DNA from: Actinomycetota bacterium
Lineage (GTDB): Bacteria; Actinomycetota; Actinomycetes; S36-B12; UBA5976
Direction of reading: 5' to 3'
Length of the DNA stretch: 56,277 bases
Assembly (NCBI GenBank): GCA_026392515.1
Contig: JAPLBY010000028.1
Location: 1 to 56,277, forward strand
Shown here in pieces: positions 19,099 to 27,509 of the stretch. How positions within the stretch are numbered: position 1 is the stretch's first letter; the number at the start of each line of letters is the position of its first letter. The notes under the pieces were generated by a model. That model searched no databases. It was given only the letters and a program-made list of their open reading frames with translations, and was not told the DNA's origin. The position numbers and the translations under genes were made by a program.

Positions 19099-19836
19099 AT
19101 GCCTAGTTATCGCGCCGAAGCAATCGTTTTGCGCACTCATAAATTAGGCGAAGCGGATCGAATCATCACGCTTTTGACCCGTGAACGAGGCAAGATTCGA
19201 GCTGTTGCTAAAGGAGTACGCCGGACAAAAAGTAAGTTTGGCGCTCGTTTGGAACCGTTTAGTCGCGTTGATTTATTGGTATTCGAAGGCAAGAGCCTCG
19301 ACATCATCACACAAGCTGAGTCGCTAAATGCTTACGGCCAAGACTTAGCTCTTGACTACTCACTTTGGACTGCAGGGCAAACGATGTTGGAGACGGCAGA
19401 TCGTCTCACATCAGAAGAGTCGATTTCAGCAGAGGCGCAATACTTACTGTTGGTTGGAGCGCTTAGAACTTTGGTATCCGGAGAACATGCTTCCAGCTTG
19501 GTTCTAGATGCTTATCTACTTCGGTCACTATCTATGGCTGGATATTCTCCAACTCTTAACGCTTGTGTGATTTGTGGAGTCGCAGGAACCCAACCTTTCT
19601 TCCATGTATCAACTGGTGGCGCATTATGTGTAGAGCATCGAGTACCTGGCAGCGTTGCTCCTCGGCCAGAGTCGTTCGAGTTAATGCAAGCGCTAATGAC
19701 AGTGGACTGGGAAGCGGCCGATATTTCTCTAGCCAAAGACCGTAACGAAGTATCTGGCATTGTGGCCGCATACGTGCAGTGGCATTTAGAGCGGGGCCTG
19801 CGATCATTGCCGTTAGTTGATCGGCAAGCCACCTGA
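19099..19836 (+). CDS. recO: DNA repair protein RecO
   Basis: Recombination mediator that loads RecA with RecR. 245 residues. An N-terminal OB fold begins YRAEAIVLRTHKLGEADRII and contains KFGARLEPFSRVDLLVFEG. A helical C-terminal domain carries a zinc-type CVICG...CVEH site (CVICGVAGTQPFF). The typical HxxH context is intact. It is followed 18 bases later by uppS, a recO-uppS pair found across actinobacteria. Confidence 0.94.
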   Translation: MPSYRAEAIVLRTHKLGEADRIITLLTRERGKIRAVAKGVRRTKSKFGARLEPFSRVDLLVFEGKSLDIITQAESLNAYGQDLALDYSLWTAGQTMLETADRLTSEESISAEAQYLLLVGALRTLVSGEHASSLVLDAYLLRSLSMAGYSPTLNACVICGVAGTQPFFHVSTGGALCVEHRVPGSVAPRPESFELMQALMTVDWEAADISLAKDRNEVSGIVAAYVQWHLERGLRSLPLVDRQAT

Positions 19837-19854
19837 TTATGAAAGACTTAAACC

Positions 19855-20634
19855 ATGTTGCTTAACCCACCTCCACATTCCTCAGGGGTTAAGCCACCAA
19901 ACATTCATCCCGACTTAATACCAAACCACATTGCAGTCGTGATGGATGGCAATGGCAGGTGGGCCAAAGAGCGGGGGCTACCTCGCACAGCTGGGCATGA
20001 AGCTGGCGAAGCAAGTTTGATGGACTGCATCTATGGTTCATTGGAGCTTGGGGTTAATTGGTTGTCTGCTTACGCATTTTCAACCGAAAACTGGCGACGA
20101 TCTCCAGAAGAAGTTCGATTCCTAATGAACTTCAATCGCGATGTCATTCGCAGACGCCGTGACGAAATGAATGACATGGGCGTTCGCATCCGCTGGGCCG
20201 GTAGACGACCAAAGCTGTGGCGTTCGGTCATTGAAGAACTAGAAGCCTGCGAGAAGTTAACCGCAAAAAACTCAAAGTTAACTGTGACCATGTGCGTTAA
20301 CTATGGGGGACGAGCTGAGATTGTTGATGCAGTATCAGCTATTGCACAGCAAGTTGCAGACGGAAAAATTGATCCTAAGAAAGTTACTGAAAAAACAATT
20401 AAGAAATATTTAGACGAGCCAGATATGCCCGATGTAGATCTGTTTGTTAGATCAAGTGGGGAACAGCGACTAAGTAATTTCTTACTATGGCAAAGCGCTT
20501 ATTCGGAATTTGTCTTCTTACCAACGCTTTGGCCAGACTTTGATCGCCGCCATTTATGGCATGCCTGCGAAATTTATGCCTCGCGGAATCGTCGTTACGG
20601 GGGAGCCGTACCTAATCCACTGCCTAAGGATTAG
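19855..20634 (+). CDS. uppS: Isoprenyl transferase (undecaprenyl/decaprenyl diphosphate synthase)
   Basis: Cytoplasmic cis-prenyltransferase that makes the polyprenyl carrier lipid for cell-wall synthesis. 259 residues. Catalytic Asp31 lies in [31 protein letters not shown], the conserved [20 protein letters not shown] and [11 protein letters not shown] complete the family signature. The chain length of the product (C50 or C55) cannot be read from sequence here. The gene overlaps the converging zur gene by four bases. Confidence 0.95.
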   Translation: MLLNPPPHSSGVKPPNIHPDLIPNHIAVVMDGNGRWAKERGLPRTAGHEAGEASLMDCIYGSLELGVNWLSAYAFSTENWRRSPEEVRFLMNFNRDVIRRRRDEMNDMGVRIRWAGRRPKLWRSVIEELEACEKLTAKNSKLTVTMCVNYGGRAEIVDAVSAIAQQVADGKIDPKKVTEKTIKKYLDEPDMPDVDLFVRSSGEQRLSNFLLWQSAYSEFVFLPTLWPDFDRRHLWHACEIYASRNRRYGGAVPNPLPKD

Positions 20635-21020
20635 CTGTTCTTGCAAGATCGGCAGATGCCGGTAATTTCAAGCGTGTGAGTGATTTCGGTAAATCCGTTA
20701 TCTATTCCAACTTGCTTAGCCCAAACTTCTAACGCTTCGCCCGTTATCTCAATGGCAAGTCCACATTGCTTACAAGTTAGATGATGATGGTGATTGGCAC
20801 TGCAAAGTCGATATTGGGATTCACCGTCAGAACCAATAATCATGTCTACATCTCGCACCTCAAACATCTCGGTTAAGTTGCGATACACCGTTGATAGTCC
20901 GATAGTTTCGCCGTCTGCCGTTAAGAGTGCATGTATTTCTTGGGCGCTGCGAAAGTTTTCCTGTGAAGCCAGAGCTTCAGTAATTGCTTTGCGCTGTTTT
21001 GTTAAGCGTTGAGTAGCCAT
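20631..21020 (-). CDS. zur: Fur family zinc uptake regulator (Zur-like)
   Basis: Metal-sensing repressor, 129 residues. An N-terminal winged helix ([30 protein letters not shown]) precedes a metal/dimer domain with [13 protein letters not shown] and the C-terminal CRSCKN, giving two CxxC pairs for the structural zinc. The gene sits two bases behind a ZIP-family metal-transporter gene on the same strand, and the shared promoter carries Fur/Zur-type palindromes. This makes Zur more likely than Fur or Mur. Metal specificity is inference. Confidence 0.85.
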   Translation of the reverse strand: MATQRLTKQRKAITEALASQENFRSAQEIHALLTADGETIGLSTVYRNLTEMFEVRDVDMIIGSDGESQYRLCSANHHHHLTCKQCGLAIEITGEALEVWAKQVGIDNGFTEITHTLEITGICRSCKNS

Positions 21021-21022
21021 GT

Positions 21023-21760
21023 TTAGCCGTGAACCAGTGTGACAATTACAAACATGATGATTACGCCAGTAACTGTGGCAAGCAGCGTCATGCGTGATGG
21101 CTTAGTGCTGTGTGCCTCAGGCAAAATGTGCGATGTTGCAAGGTAAATCAAGAATCCAGCAAATAGTGCCAGGTACAAACCAAGAACGTTATCTGCAACA
21201 ACAACTCTTGCTCCAAGGAATGCGCCAGCAATTCGGGCTACTGCGTCCGCTATCAAAAGCATGACAGCTTTTTTCTGCCACTTACCTGCTGAAATCAACA
21301 TCGACACAGTATTCAAGCCATCAGTAAACGCATGCGCCAATACTGCAATGGCAACAATCCACCCAAGCGCTGAACTAACTTGGAAAGCGATACCAATTGC
21401 AAGTCCATCAAGGAAAACGTGAATCACCATTGCGGAAGCAGCAATTACACCCGTTGTGTTATGGGAGTGCTCATGACCGTCGTTGTACTTAGAGTCATGT
21501 GGTTCGTGCGCACCTGAGTAACGTTCCAAAATGTGCAGAGCCAAGAAGCCAACAACGAACATGACCATAACGGCTGGAACGTGACCAAATTCCAAGCTGC
21601 TTAGTTCGAATACTTCTGGAATCAGATCAAATGAAACCAAGCCAAGGAGTAGGCCAGCACTTAAGCCAAGCACTAGGTGCATACGCTTTCGCGCTCACAG
21701 CGCTAGAAATCCGCCTAGGAACGTAGCAAGTACGGTACCGAGAGCAACTAATACAGCCAT
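21023..21760 (-). CDS. ZIP family metal transporter with in-frame TGA at codon 22 (possible pseudogene)
   Basis: ZIP permeases import zinc or other divalent cations. From ATG 21682 the protein is 219 residues with about seven spans: LSAGLLLGLVSFDLIPEVF, a His-rich loop HEHSHN, and the metal-site helices VIHVFLDGLAIG and AHAFTDGLNTVSM. That start lacks the normal first span. The same frame continues upstream to ATG 21760, encoding MAVLVALGTVLATFLGGFLAL, then TGA at 21695-21697, then ARKRMH. A CGA-to-TGA change would explain it. The options are a nonsense mutation, a sequencing error, readthrough, or reinitiation at 21682. The gene leads the zip-zur operon. Confidence 0.8.
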
Positions 21761-21772
21761 GAAAACGCCTTT

Positions 21773-21791
21773 ATTGGGAACAGTTCCCAAT
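21773..21791 (-). promoter_or_regulatory. Perfect 19-base palindrome over the zip-zur transcription start
   Basis: ATTGGGAAC-A-GTTCCCAAT, arms fully complementary. It begins 12 bases before the long zip start codon and covers the predicted start of transcription, just downstream of the -10. Operator for Zur (or another repressor) is inferred from position and symmetry. Confidence 0.6.
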
Positions 21792-21818
21792 AGTAAACTT
21801 AATGGGAATCATTGTCAA
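21790..21818 (-). promoter_or_regulatory. zip-zur promoter (-35 TTGACA, 17 bases, -10 TACTAT) with Zur-type box
   Basis: On the reverse strand a perfect TTGACA at 21818-21813 is separated by 17 bases from TACTAT at 21795-21790. A 7-1-7 imperfect palindrome at 21803-21817 (forward TGGGAATCATTGTCA) overlaps the -35. It agrees at 12 of 15 positions with the TGAAAATCATTTTCA-type box I recall for actinobacterial Zur. Repression under zinc sufficiency is the likely logic. Confidence 0.65.
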
Positions 21819-21850
21819 TAAGCCTCCGCAAAATTTCGACTATCCCGTGT

Positions 21851-21856
21851 TGTAAT
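21851..21856 (+). promoter_or_regulatory. -10 hexamer of a probable leaderless promoter
   Basis: TGTAAT, five of six consensus bases, lies six bases before the ATG of the small membrane protein gene. This supports ATG 21863 over the in-frame codon at 21812, which would be upstream of the transcript. Confidence 0.45.
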
Positions 21857-21862
21857 TGGGTT

Positions 21863-22198
21863 ATGAGCCAACCAAATAAACCAAAAAAGCCAAATCCAGC
21901 GGTTCCAGTGGTGACTCATTCTGCGCTTCGAAAGCGAGTAACTGACTTGAGTGCGCCAGCTTTGTTACGCATTCATGCGCTGCCAAAGTTTCTAGTTCCC
22001 GGCTTAATCGCAGTTTTCATGTTGCTTGGTCTGTTCTTGCAAGCTCCTTATTCAGGTATCTCGCTAACTGTGGTGAGCGCTTTCATCGGTTGGCTAATGT
22101 ACTTGTCCTGGCCATTATTAGATTCAAAATCTAGATTGATTCGTTTGATGGTGTTCTTGATTTTGGTTGCTGCAACTGCGATCAATTACGGCGCCTAA
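21863..22198 (+). CDS. Small two- or three-span membrane protein (DUF6703-like)
   Basis: 111 residues. A Lys/Pro-rich N-terminus (NKPKKPNPAVPVV) is followed by LRIHALPKFLVPGLIAVFML and further spans (SAFIGWLMYLSWPLLDSK; LMVFLILVAATAINYG). The pattern recalls the actinobacterial DUF6703 family, of unknown function; this is a family impression, not a verified match. The start is chosen from the -10 hexamer six bases upstream. Next gene begins five bases after the stop. Confidence 0.7.
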   Translation: MSQPNKPKKPNPAVPVVTHSALRKRVTDLSAPALLRIHALPKFLVPGLIAVFMLLGLFLQAPYSGISLTVVSAFIGWLMYLSWPLLDSKSRLIRLMVFLILVAATAINYGA

Positions 22199-22203
22199 CT
22201 TTT

Positions 22204-22542
22204 ATGCTTGGCACGTTCCATACGATTTGGACTTTTGACGTTTCGGATTCTGCTTCCTGGAAACTCGAAGCTAAACAGGCAACTAATGTTTTGCAAGAAA
22301 GACCTGGATTTGTATCGGCCAGCATTTTTCACAATGCAGATTCACCTGAACGCTACTTGATAAAGACCGATTGGCAAGACGTAGGTTCCTATCGCCGAGC
22401 ACTTGGATCAATGGAAGCAAAAGTTGGGGTTTGGCCGTTCTTGGCAAACATGCGGGATGAACCTACGGCTTTCGAGATGTTGATGGAGTTCACTTCCGAT
22501 TCTGTAACTGAGTATGAGTCGAGTGTTAATGACGCAGTTTGA
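22204..22542 (+). CDS. Antibiotic-biosynthesis-monooxygenase-like (ABM fold) protein
   Basis: 112 residues resembling small ferredoxin-like-fold ABM/dimeric alpha-beta-barrel proteins. It shows a first strand with FHTIWTFDV, a helix, LQERPGFVSASIFHNADSP, and the RYLIKTDWQDVGSYRRAL segment typical of that fold. No catalytic residues can be assigned, as the family uses the barrel shape more than a fixed motif. Overlaps the following gene by 29 bases in another frame. Biological role unknown. Confidence 0.6.
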   Translation: MLGTFHTIWTFDVSDSASWKLEAKQATNVLQERPGFVSASIFHNADSPERYLIKTDWQDVGSYRRALGSMEAKVGVWPFLANMRDEPTAFEMLMEFTSDSVTEYESSVNDAV

Positions 22543-22969
22543 TTTCATCGATCGATCTGATGCTGGACAAAAAATGCTCGCAACTTTTAGGCCTGAAATT
22601 CTAGAACACGATGTAATTGTTGTCGTCCTACCTGCTGCAGTTGAAATCGCATTAGCTTTTGCAACTGAAATGACTTTACCCATGCGGGATTTAAACATTA
22701 TTCGAACTAGAACTGAAGTTTCCATTCCGAGGATTGGAGATTTGGCCGGCTTAAAAGTCGCGGTAATCGATGATGGTGTCGAATCTGGAAGCACTGCGAT
22801 GGCTATTGGAGCAATGCTTCGTGGCGCATCGGTTCAATCGGCAACCCTAGTAGTTCCAGTTTGCCCAAAGTCAGTAGTGCCGCATTTGCTTGCGGTGTAC
22901 GACACGATTCACGCTGTGGTTTCGCCACCAGTGCCAATCTCACTAACCCGGTTTTACGAAGTTAACTAG
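22514..22969 (+). CDS. Phosphoribosyltransferase-like protein
   Basis: 151 residues with the core of type I phosphoribosyltransferases. A mid-protein strand HDVIVVVLPAAVEIA leads to the PRPP-loop region VAVIDDGVESGSTAMAIG, where the usual DD-x3-TG-x-T reads DDGVESGST. The acidic pair and Ser/Thr residues are kept. A later VVPVCPKSVVPHL fits the family. Substrate base unknown; a ComF-like or regulatory PRTase is also possible. Two in-frame ATGs (22514 and 22529) are candidate starts. Converges on the reverse lipoprotein gene, overlapping by eight bases. Confidence 0.6.
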   Translation: MSRVLMTQFDFIDRSDAGQKMLATFRPEILEHDVIVVVLPAAVEIALAFATEMTLPMRDLNIIRTRTEVSIPRIGDLAGLKVAVIDDGVESGSTAMAIGAMLRGASVQSATLVVPVCPKSVVPHLLAVYDTIHAVVSPPVPISLTRFYEVN

Positions 22970-23621
22970 TTGCCTTTAGTGCAACGAGAGCAGCTTTACC
23001 TTCTTTGGTGACGCTGTAGGTATACGTGATTTCGCCCAACGGTTCATCATCAGAACTAATCACGCTTTTGGCAATTCGTCCTTCGGTATCAAGTGTGTAA
23101 ACCGTTACATACTTCGACAAGTCAATTGTGTTAGTAATTGTGAATTCACCAGGAGTATTGCTAATGACTGAGCCTTGGTCATTGCCACCAGCAACCAGTC
23201 CATCTAGCTCAGAGATAGTGCGCGCGGGCATCATTGAGGTTTCATCCATCTCGAAAACCGAATCTGCGTCGACATCGTAACTGGCGCAAGTTTTAGTTTT
23301 TGGATCCTGCACTGCCACTTGCACCATCACACCGTCGGTATCAAACCACAATTCAGTTAAGCCAGATTCCGCCGCACTTTCCTGGGACTTAACTAAGGCA
23401 GCTCGGAATTCTCGCTCGGCATCCGGTTGGATTTCATTGGGACTAATTGATGGCTCTGCCTCTAAGGTTGGAGCAGAAATTCCAGATTCTGTAGCAGACC
23501 CTGAATCTGGTGATTTGTCCCCACAGCCAGTAGCAAAAGTCAGCACTGCCAATACGGCTAAGCCCAATCCGATCGGGCGGAATTTCGAGTTAGGCGTGCG
23601 CAAAAGGTTCATTACTTCCAT
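22962..23621 (-). CDS. Putative lipoprotein of unknown function
   Basis: 219 residues from the chosen ATG. A basic N-terminus and hydrophobic stretch (PIGLGLAVLAVLTFATGC) end in an LTFATGC lipobox, so the protein should be lipid-anchored on the outer face of the membrane. An Asp/Ser/Glu-rich linker follows (GDKSPDSGSATESG), then a folded domain with repeated beta-like segments such as VMVQVAVQDPKTKTCASYDV. It recalls LppX/LprG-like or DUF-type secreted actinobacterial lipoproteins, but I cannot name the family. The frame stays open upstream to 23951 into glyS. That extension is rejected because the signal peptide begins here. Confidence 0.75.
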   Translation of the reverse strand: MEVMNLLRTPNSKFRPIGLGLAVLAVLTFATGCGDKSPDSGSATESGISAPTLEAEPSISPNEIQPDAEREFRAALVKSQESAAESGLTELWFDTDGVMVQVAVQDPKTKTCASYDVDADSVFEMDETSMMPARTISELDGLVAGGNDQGSVISNTPGEFTITNTIDLSKYVTVYTLDTEGRIAKSVISSDDEPLGEITYTYSVTKEGKAALVALKATS

Positions 23622-23705
23622 CGTAACTTGAATACCTATATGGTCAGTTTCCCTCGATAGAATGGGGTTTCCTGCTTCCGGCAACCAGTCGGACAGCCTT
23701 ATCGG

Positions 23706-25094
23706 ATGTTGAGTTTCATGGATCGCGTAGACGCTGTAGTAAATCTGTCCAAACGTCGGGGATTTGTTTTCCCAAGTAGCGAAATTTACGGTGGATCCCG
23801 ATCTGCCTGGGATTATGGCCCACTTGGCGTAGAACTCAAAGAAAATGTTCGTCGGCAATGGTGGAAAGCCGTTGTTCAATCCCGCGAAGACGTTGTCGGC
23901 ATCGACTCTGCCGTAATTTTGGCACCACAGGTTTGGGCTGCATCCGGACACTTGGCAACGTTTACTGATCCGCTAACTGAGTGCACCTCATGTCACAAGC
24001 GGTTCCGCGAAGATCACTTACTTGAAGAATTCGAAGAACGTAAAGGCCGCGCACCTGAAGGTGGCTTGGCTGGCGTACCTTGCCCTAACTGTGGAACTAA
24101 GGGCGAATTCACTGAACCGAAAATGTTCAATGGAATGCTTTCCACAAACCTTGGTCCAGTCATTGATGAAAACTCACTGCACTACCTTCGTCCAGAAACT
24201 GCGCAAGGTATTTTCACAAACTATGCAAATGTCGCTGCATCTTCACGTAAGAAGCCACCATTTGGTATCGGTCAAACTGGAAAGTCTTTCCGCAACGAAA
24301 TCACACCAGGAAACTTCATTTTCCGAACTCGCGAATTTGAACAAATGGAAATGGAATTCTTTGTTCCACCTGGCACGGACGAGCAGTGGCATGAATACTG
24401 GCTCGAAGAGCGTTGGAATTGGTATGTAGACCTTGGTCTATCACCGGATAACTTACGTCGCTTTGAACATCCAAAAGAAAAGCTTTCGCATTACTCAAAG
24501 CGCACAACGGACATCGAATACCGCTTCCAATTCGGTGGCAGTGAATTCGCCGAACTTGAAGGTATTGCAAACCGCACTGACTTCGACTTAAAGGCACACA
24601 TGGAAGCTTCGGGCAAAGACTTGTCATTCTTTGATCAGGAATCTGGCGAGAAGTATGTGCCGTACGTTATTGAGCCTGCGGCCGGCCTAACTCGGGCAGT
24701 ACTTGCATTCATGCTTGAGGCCTATGACGAAGATGAAGCACCTAACACTAAGGGTGGCGTTGACAAGCGCGTAGTGATGCGTTTTGATAAGCGCCTGGCA
24801 CCAGTGAAGGCAGCAATCTTGCCATTGTCACGAAATGCTGACCTGAGTCCGAAGGCCAAAGACTTGGCCACCGAACTTCGCAAAAACTGGAATATCGAGT
24901 TCGATGATGCCGGTGCAATCGGTCGTCGCTACCGTCGTCAAGATGAAATCGGAACTCCGTATTGCATAACCGTTGACTTCGAAACCTTAGAAGACAACGC
25001 AGTAACTATTCGCGATCGAGACACTATGGAACAAGAGCGCGTTGGGCTTGATTCCGTAGTCTCTTGGTTAGGCTCTCGCCTCGTCGGCTGCTGA
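23706..25094 (+). CDS. glyS: Glycyl-tRNA synthetase (dimeric, class II)
   Basis: Charges tRNA-Gly. About 460 residues, the alpha2 type used by actinobacteria. [20 protein letters not shown] and [20 protein letters not shown] form the N-terminal signature. Motif-2 region [20 protein letters not shown] and motif-3-like [16 protein letters not shown] are present, and CTSCHKRF...CPNCG suggests a zinc site. The anticodon-binding domain is at the C-terminus. The ATG at 23718 (MDRVDAVV) is an equally good start that fits relatives slightly better. A TAGAAT -10 candidate lies at 23658. The stop overlaps dusB by one base. Confidence 0.95.
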   Translation: MLSFMDRVDAVVNLSKRRGFVFPSSEIYGGSRSAWDYGPLGVELKENVRRQWWKAVVQSREDVVGIDSAVILAPQVWAASGHLATFTDPLTECTSCHKRFREDHLLEEFEERKGRAPEGGLAGVPCPNCGTKGEFTEPKMFNGMLSTNLGPVIDENSLHYLRPETAQGIFTNYANVAASSRKKPPFGIGQTGKSFRNEITPGNFIFRTREFEQMEMEFFVPPGTDEQWHEYWLEERWNWYVDLGLSPDNLRRFEHPKEKLSHYSKRTTDIEYRFQFGGSEFAELEGIANRTDFDLKAHMEASGKDLSFFDQESGEKYVPYVIEPAAGLTRAVLAFMLEAYDEDEAPNTKGGVDKRVVMRFDKRLAPVKAAILPLSRNADLSPKAKDLATELRKNWNIEFDDAGAIGRRYRRQDEIGTPYCITVDFETLEDNAVTIRDRDTMEQERVGLDSVVSWLGSRLVGC

Positions 25095-26260
25095 TGTTTG
25101 CAGATTTATTAGCCACTGATCCGGTCATCGAACTTGCGCCTATGGCGGGAGTTACGAACCGGGCGTTTCGCAGAGTTTGCCGTGAGGCGTCAACACAGAT
25201 GCGACAATCTGCTGGCCAAGTCGATGTTGATCACACGGTTTACGTTGCCGAGATGACAACTTCCCAGGCTTTGTTGATGCGCCATCCAGAAACGTTGGAC
25301 TTAGTGACCTTTGATTCTGACGAAAAAACCAGAAGTGCTCAGCTTTATGGTGTTGATCCAGACATTGTTGGCGCAGCAGTAAAGATGCTCGTTGACGAAG
25401 ATATGGCAGATCACGTTGACTTGAACTTCGGCTGCCCAGTGCCAAAGGTCACTCGCAAGGGTGGCGGCAGCGCTTTGCCTTGGAAGCGCGATCTGTTTTC
25501 TAGCATCGTTAATTCAGCAGTTAAGAATGCCCAAGGCAAGGTTCCTGTAACAGTGAAGATGCGTGTTGGCATCGATGCAGACCATATCACTTATTTAGAT
25601 GCTGGAAAAATTGCATCTGATGCAGGTATTACTTGGGTTGCACTGCATGGCCGAACTGCAGCTCAGTATTACGGTGGCAAAGCAGACTGGTCCACCATTG
25701 CCAGACTCGTTGAACACATTCCAAATACGCCAGTACTAGGCAATGGCGATATTTGGTCTGCGGCTGATGCCCAGCGAATGCTGGATGAAACTGGAGCTCG
25801 GGGAGTAGTAGTTGGTCGAGGATGTTTAGGACGACCTTGGTTGTTTGGTCAGATTCGTGCATCGTTTGCCGGTGAACCAGTTCCGGCTGAACCAAATGCC
25901 GGAGTGATTGTTGATTTAATGCGACGTCATGGTGAATTGTTAGTTGAAATGCATGGCGATGAGTTCCGGGGCTGCCAGGAAATGCGCAAGCACATGGCTT
26001 GGTATTTAAAGGGAGTAGTAGCTGGCAGTGAAACCCGTGGCGCACTGTCGTTGATTTCGAGTTTGAAAGAATTCGACGACTTGTTGAGCACGATCAATCG
26101 AGATCAGATTTTGGATGAAGAGTTAGCCAAACTTCCACGCGGCAGAACTACGCCAGATCGTCGAGTTAACTTGCCTGATGGCTGGCTAAAGTCCCAGAGC
26201 ATGTCGCTAACTGAAGTTGAAACAGTTCGGGAAGCCGAACTAGCGGTCAGTGGTGGATAA
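25094..26260 (+). CDS. dusB: tRNA-dihydrouridine synthase (DusB-like)
   Basis: FMN- and NADPH-dependent enzyme reducing uridines in tRNA D-loops. 388 residues. FMN-binding VIELAPMAGVTNRAFRRVCR at the start, catalytic cysteine in NFGCPVPKVTRKGGG, then VTVKMRVGID and HGRTAAQYYGGKADW. GNGDIWSAADAQRML and VVGRGCLGRPWLF follow. ATG overlaps the glyS stop (TGATG), and dgt begins directly after its own stop, so glyS-dusB-dgt-dnaG is one dense operon. An in-frame start at 25064 would lie inside glyS and is not favoured. Confidence 0.93.
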   Translation: MFADLLATDPVIELAPMAGVTNRAFRRVCREASTQMRQSAGQVDVDHTVYVAEMTTSQALLMRHPETLDLVTFDSDEKTRSAQLYGVDPDIVGAAVKMLVDEDMADHVDLNFGCPVPKVTRKGGGSALPWKRDLFSSIVNSAVKNAQGKVPVTVKMRVGIDADHITYLDAGKIASDAGITWVALHGRTAAQYYGGKADWSTIARLVEHIPNTPVLGNGDIWSAADAQRMLDETGARGVVVGRGCLGRPWLFGQIRASFAGEPVPAEPNAGVIVDLMRRHGELLVEMHGDEFRGCQEMRKHMAWYLKGVVAGSETRGALSLISSLKEFDDLLSTINRDQILDEELAKLPRGRTTPDRRVNLPDGWLKSQSMSLTEVETVREAELAVSGG

Positions 26261-27499
26261 ATGTTAGGCACCTATACCGAATTTGATTCCCAGCGCTGGG
26301 TTAATGAACCAAACAAGAGCGTTGAACGAACTGAGTTTGCTCGAGATCGCGCCAGAGTTATGCATAGCTCGGCACTGCGGCGTCTTGGTGTAAAAACTCA
26401 AGTAATGGAAGCTGGCCAAGAAGATTTCCCGCGCACTCGTCTGACGCATTCTCTAGAAGTTGCCCAAGTTGGACGCGAACTCGGTTCGGCATTGGGATGC
26501 GACCCTGACTTAGTTGATACTGCATGTCTTTCTCATGATCTTGGTCATCCACCATTTGGTCACAATGGCGAGACTGCATTAAATGAATTAGCCAAAGACA
26601 TTGGTGGCTTCGAAGGAAACGCGCAATCTTTCCGATTGCTAACTCGCTTAGAACCAAAAGCTGTTAGCCCAGCAACTGGCCCACGTCCTGGACAAACTAT
26701 TGGCTTGAACTTAACTCGTGCCTCATTAGATGCAGCATCGAAGTATCCGTGGACTAAACAGCCTGGTGAAGTTAAATTCGGTGTTTATGAAGACGATGCC
26801 GACGTATTTGCTTGGGTGCGCGAAGGTGTAACTGGAACTACTTCATGTTTTGAAGCTCAGGTTATGGATTGGTCTGATGATGTTTCTTACTGCGTGCACG
26901 ACATCGAAGATGCAGTATTCGCGGGACACGTGAACATTGACATTCTGAAATCCGAATCTGGTCGCAGCGAAGTCGTTGAAGTTGCGCAGAAGTGGTACGG
27001 AACGAACTTTGCTAAACCAGAACTTGATGCCGCATTGATTCGCGTCAGCTCGCTGCCAAGTTGGCCAGCCTCCTTTGATGGAACCATGCGCTCACTCGGG
27101 GAGCTAAAGAATCTGACCAGTACATTGATTGGCCGATTTTGTATTGCAGCTCAACAGGCAACTCAAGCCGAGTATGGCAAGCGACCATTAACGCGATACG
27201 ACGCATCACTGGTGGTTCCGGATGAGGCGCGCTATGAAGTTACGGCCCTTAAGGCCTTAGCAGCTCGATTTGTAATGAATCGCGTGGGCGCCGAGGAGCT
27301 TTATGCCAGACAGCGCCAGCAGATTCAAGATCTGGTTGAGTTTTTAAACCAGGACCCACAAGCCAATCTTGATCGTTTCCACACCGATCTTTGGTTAACA
27401 GCCCAGTCTGAGGCGGCTAAATTCCGCGTTGTTGTTGACCAGGTAGCTGCACTCACAGACGTCAGCCTTGTGCAGTGGCACCAACGCAGCTGCACGTAA
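26261..27499 (+). CDS. dgt: Deoxyguanosinetriphosphate triphosphohydrolase-like protein
   Basis: HD-domain dNTP triphosphohydrolase, releasing tripolyphosphate from dNTPs. 412 residues. FARDRARVMHSSALRRLGVKT at the N-terminus, then the HD superfamily metal ligands: His in RLTHSLEVAQVGRELG, HD in LSHDLGHPPFGHNGE, and Asp in DWSDDVSYCVHDIEDAV. The order dgt-dnaG is standard in actinobacteria. It begins immediately after the dusB stop, so translation is probably coupled. Confidence 0.93.
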   Translation: MLGTYTEFDSQRWVNEPNKSVERTEFARDRARVMHSSALRRLGVKTQVMEAGQEDFPRTRLTHSLEVAQVGRELGSALGCDPDLVDTACLSHDLGHPPFGHNGETALNELAKDIGGFEGNAQSFRLLTRLEPKAVSPATGPRPGQTIGLNLTRASLDAASKYPWTKQPGEVKFGVYEDDADVFAWVREGVTGTTSCFEAQVMDWSDDVSYCVHDIEDAVFAGHVNIDILKSESGRSEVVEVAQKWYGTNFAKPELDAALIRVSSLPSWPASFDGTMRSLGELKNLTSTLIGRFCIAAQQATQAEYGKRPLTRYDASLVVPDEARYEVTALKALAARFVMNRVGAEELYARQRQQIQDLVEFLNQDPQANLDRFHTDLWLTAQSEAAKFRVVVDQVAALTDVSLVQWHQRSCT

Positions 27500-27509
27500 C
27501 ATAGGGGAC

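Noticed and set aside
23622-23717. T-box or riboswitch upstream of glyS
   Set aside because: No T-box sequence, anti-terminator or specifier helix seen; only a TAGAAT -10 candidate.
23622-23951. In-frame N-terminal extension of the reverse lipoprotein gene into glyS
   Set aside because: A lipoprotein signal peptide begins at 23621; the extension would bury it and overlap the conserved start of glyS on the opposite strand.
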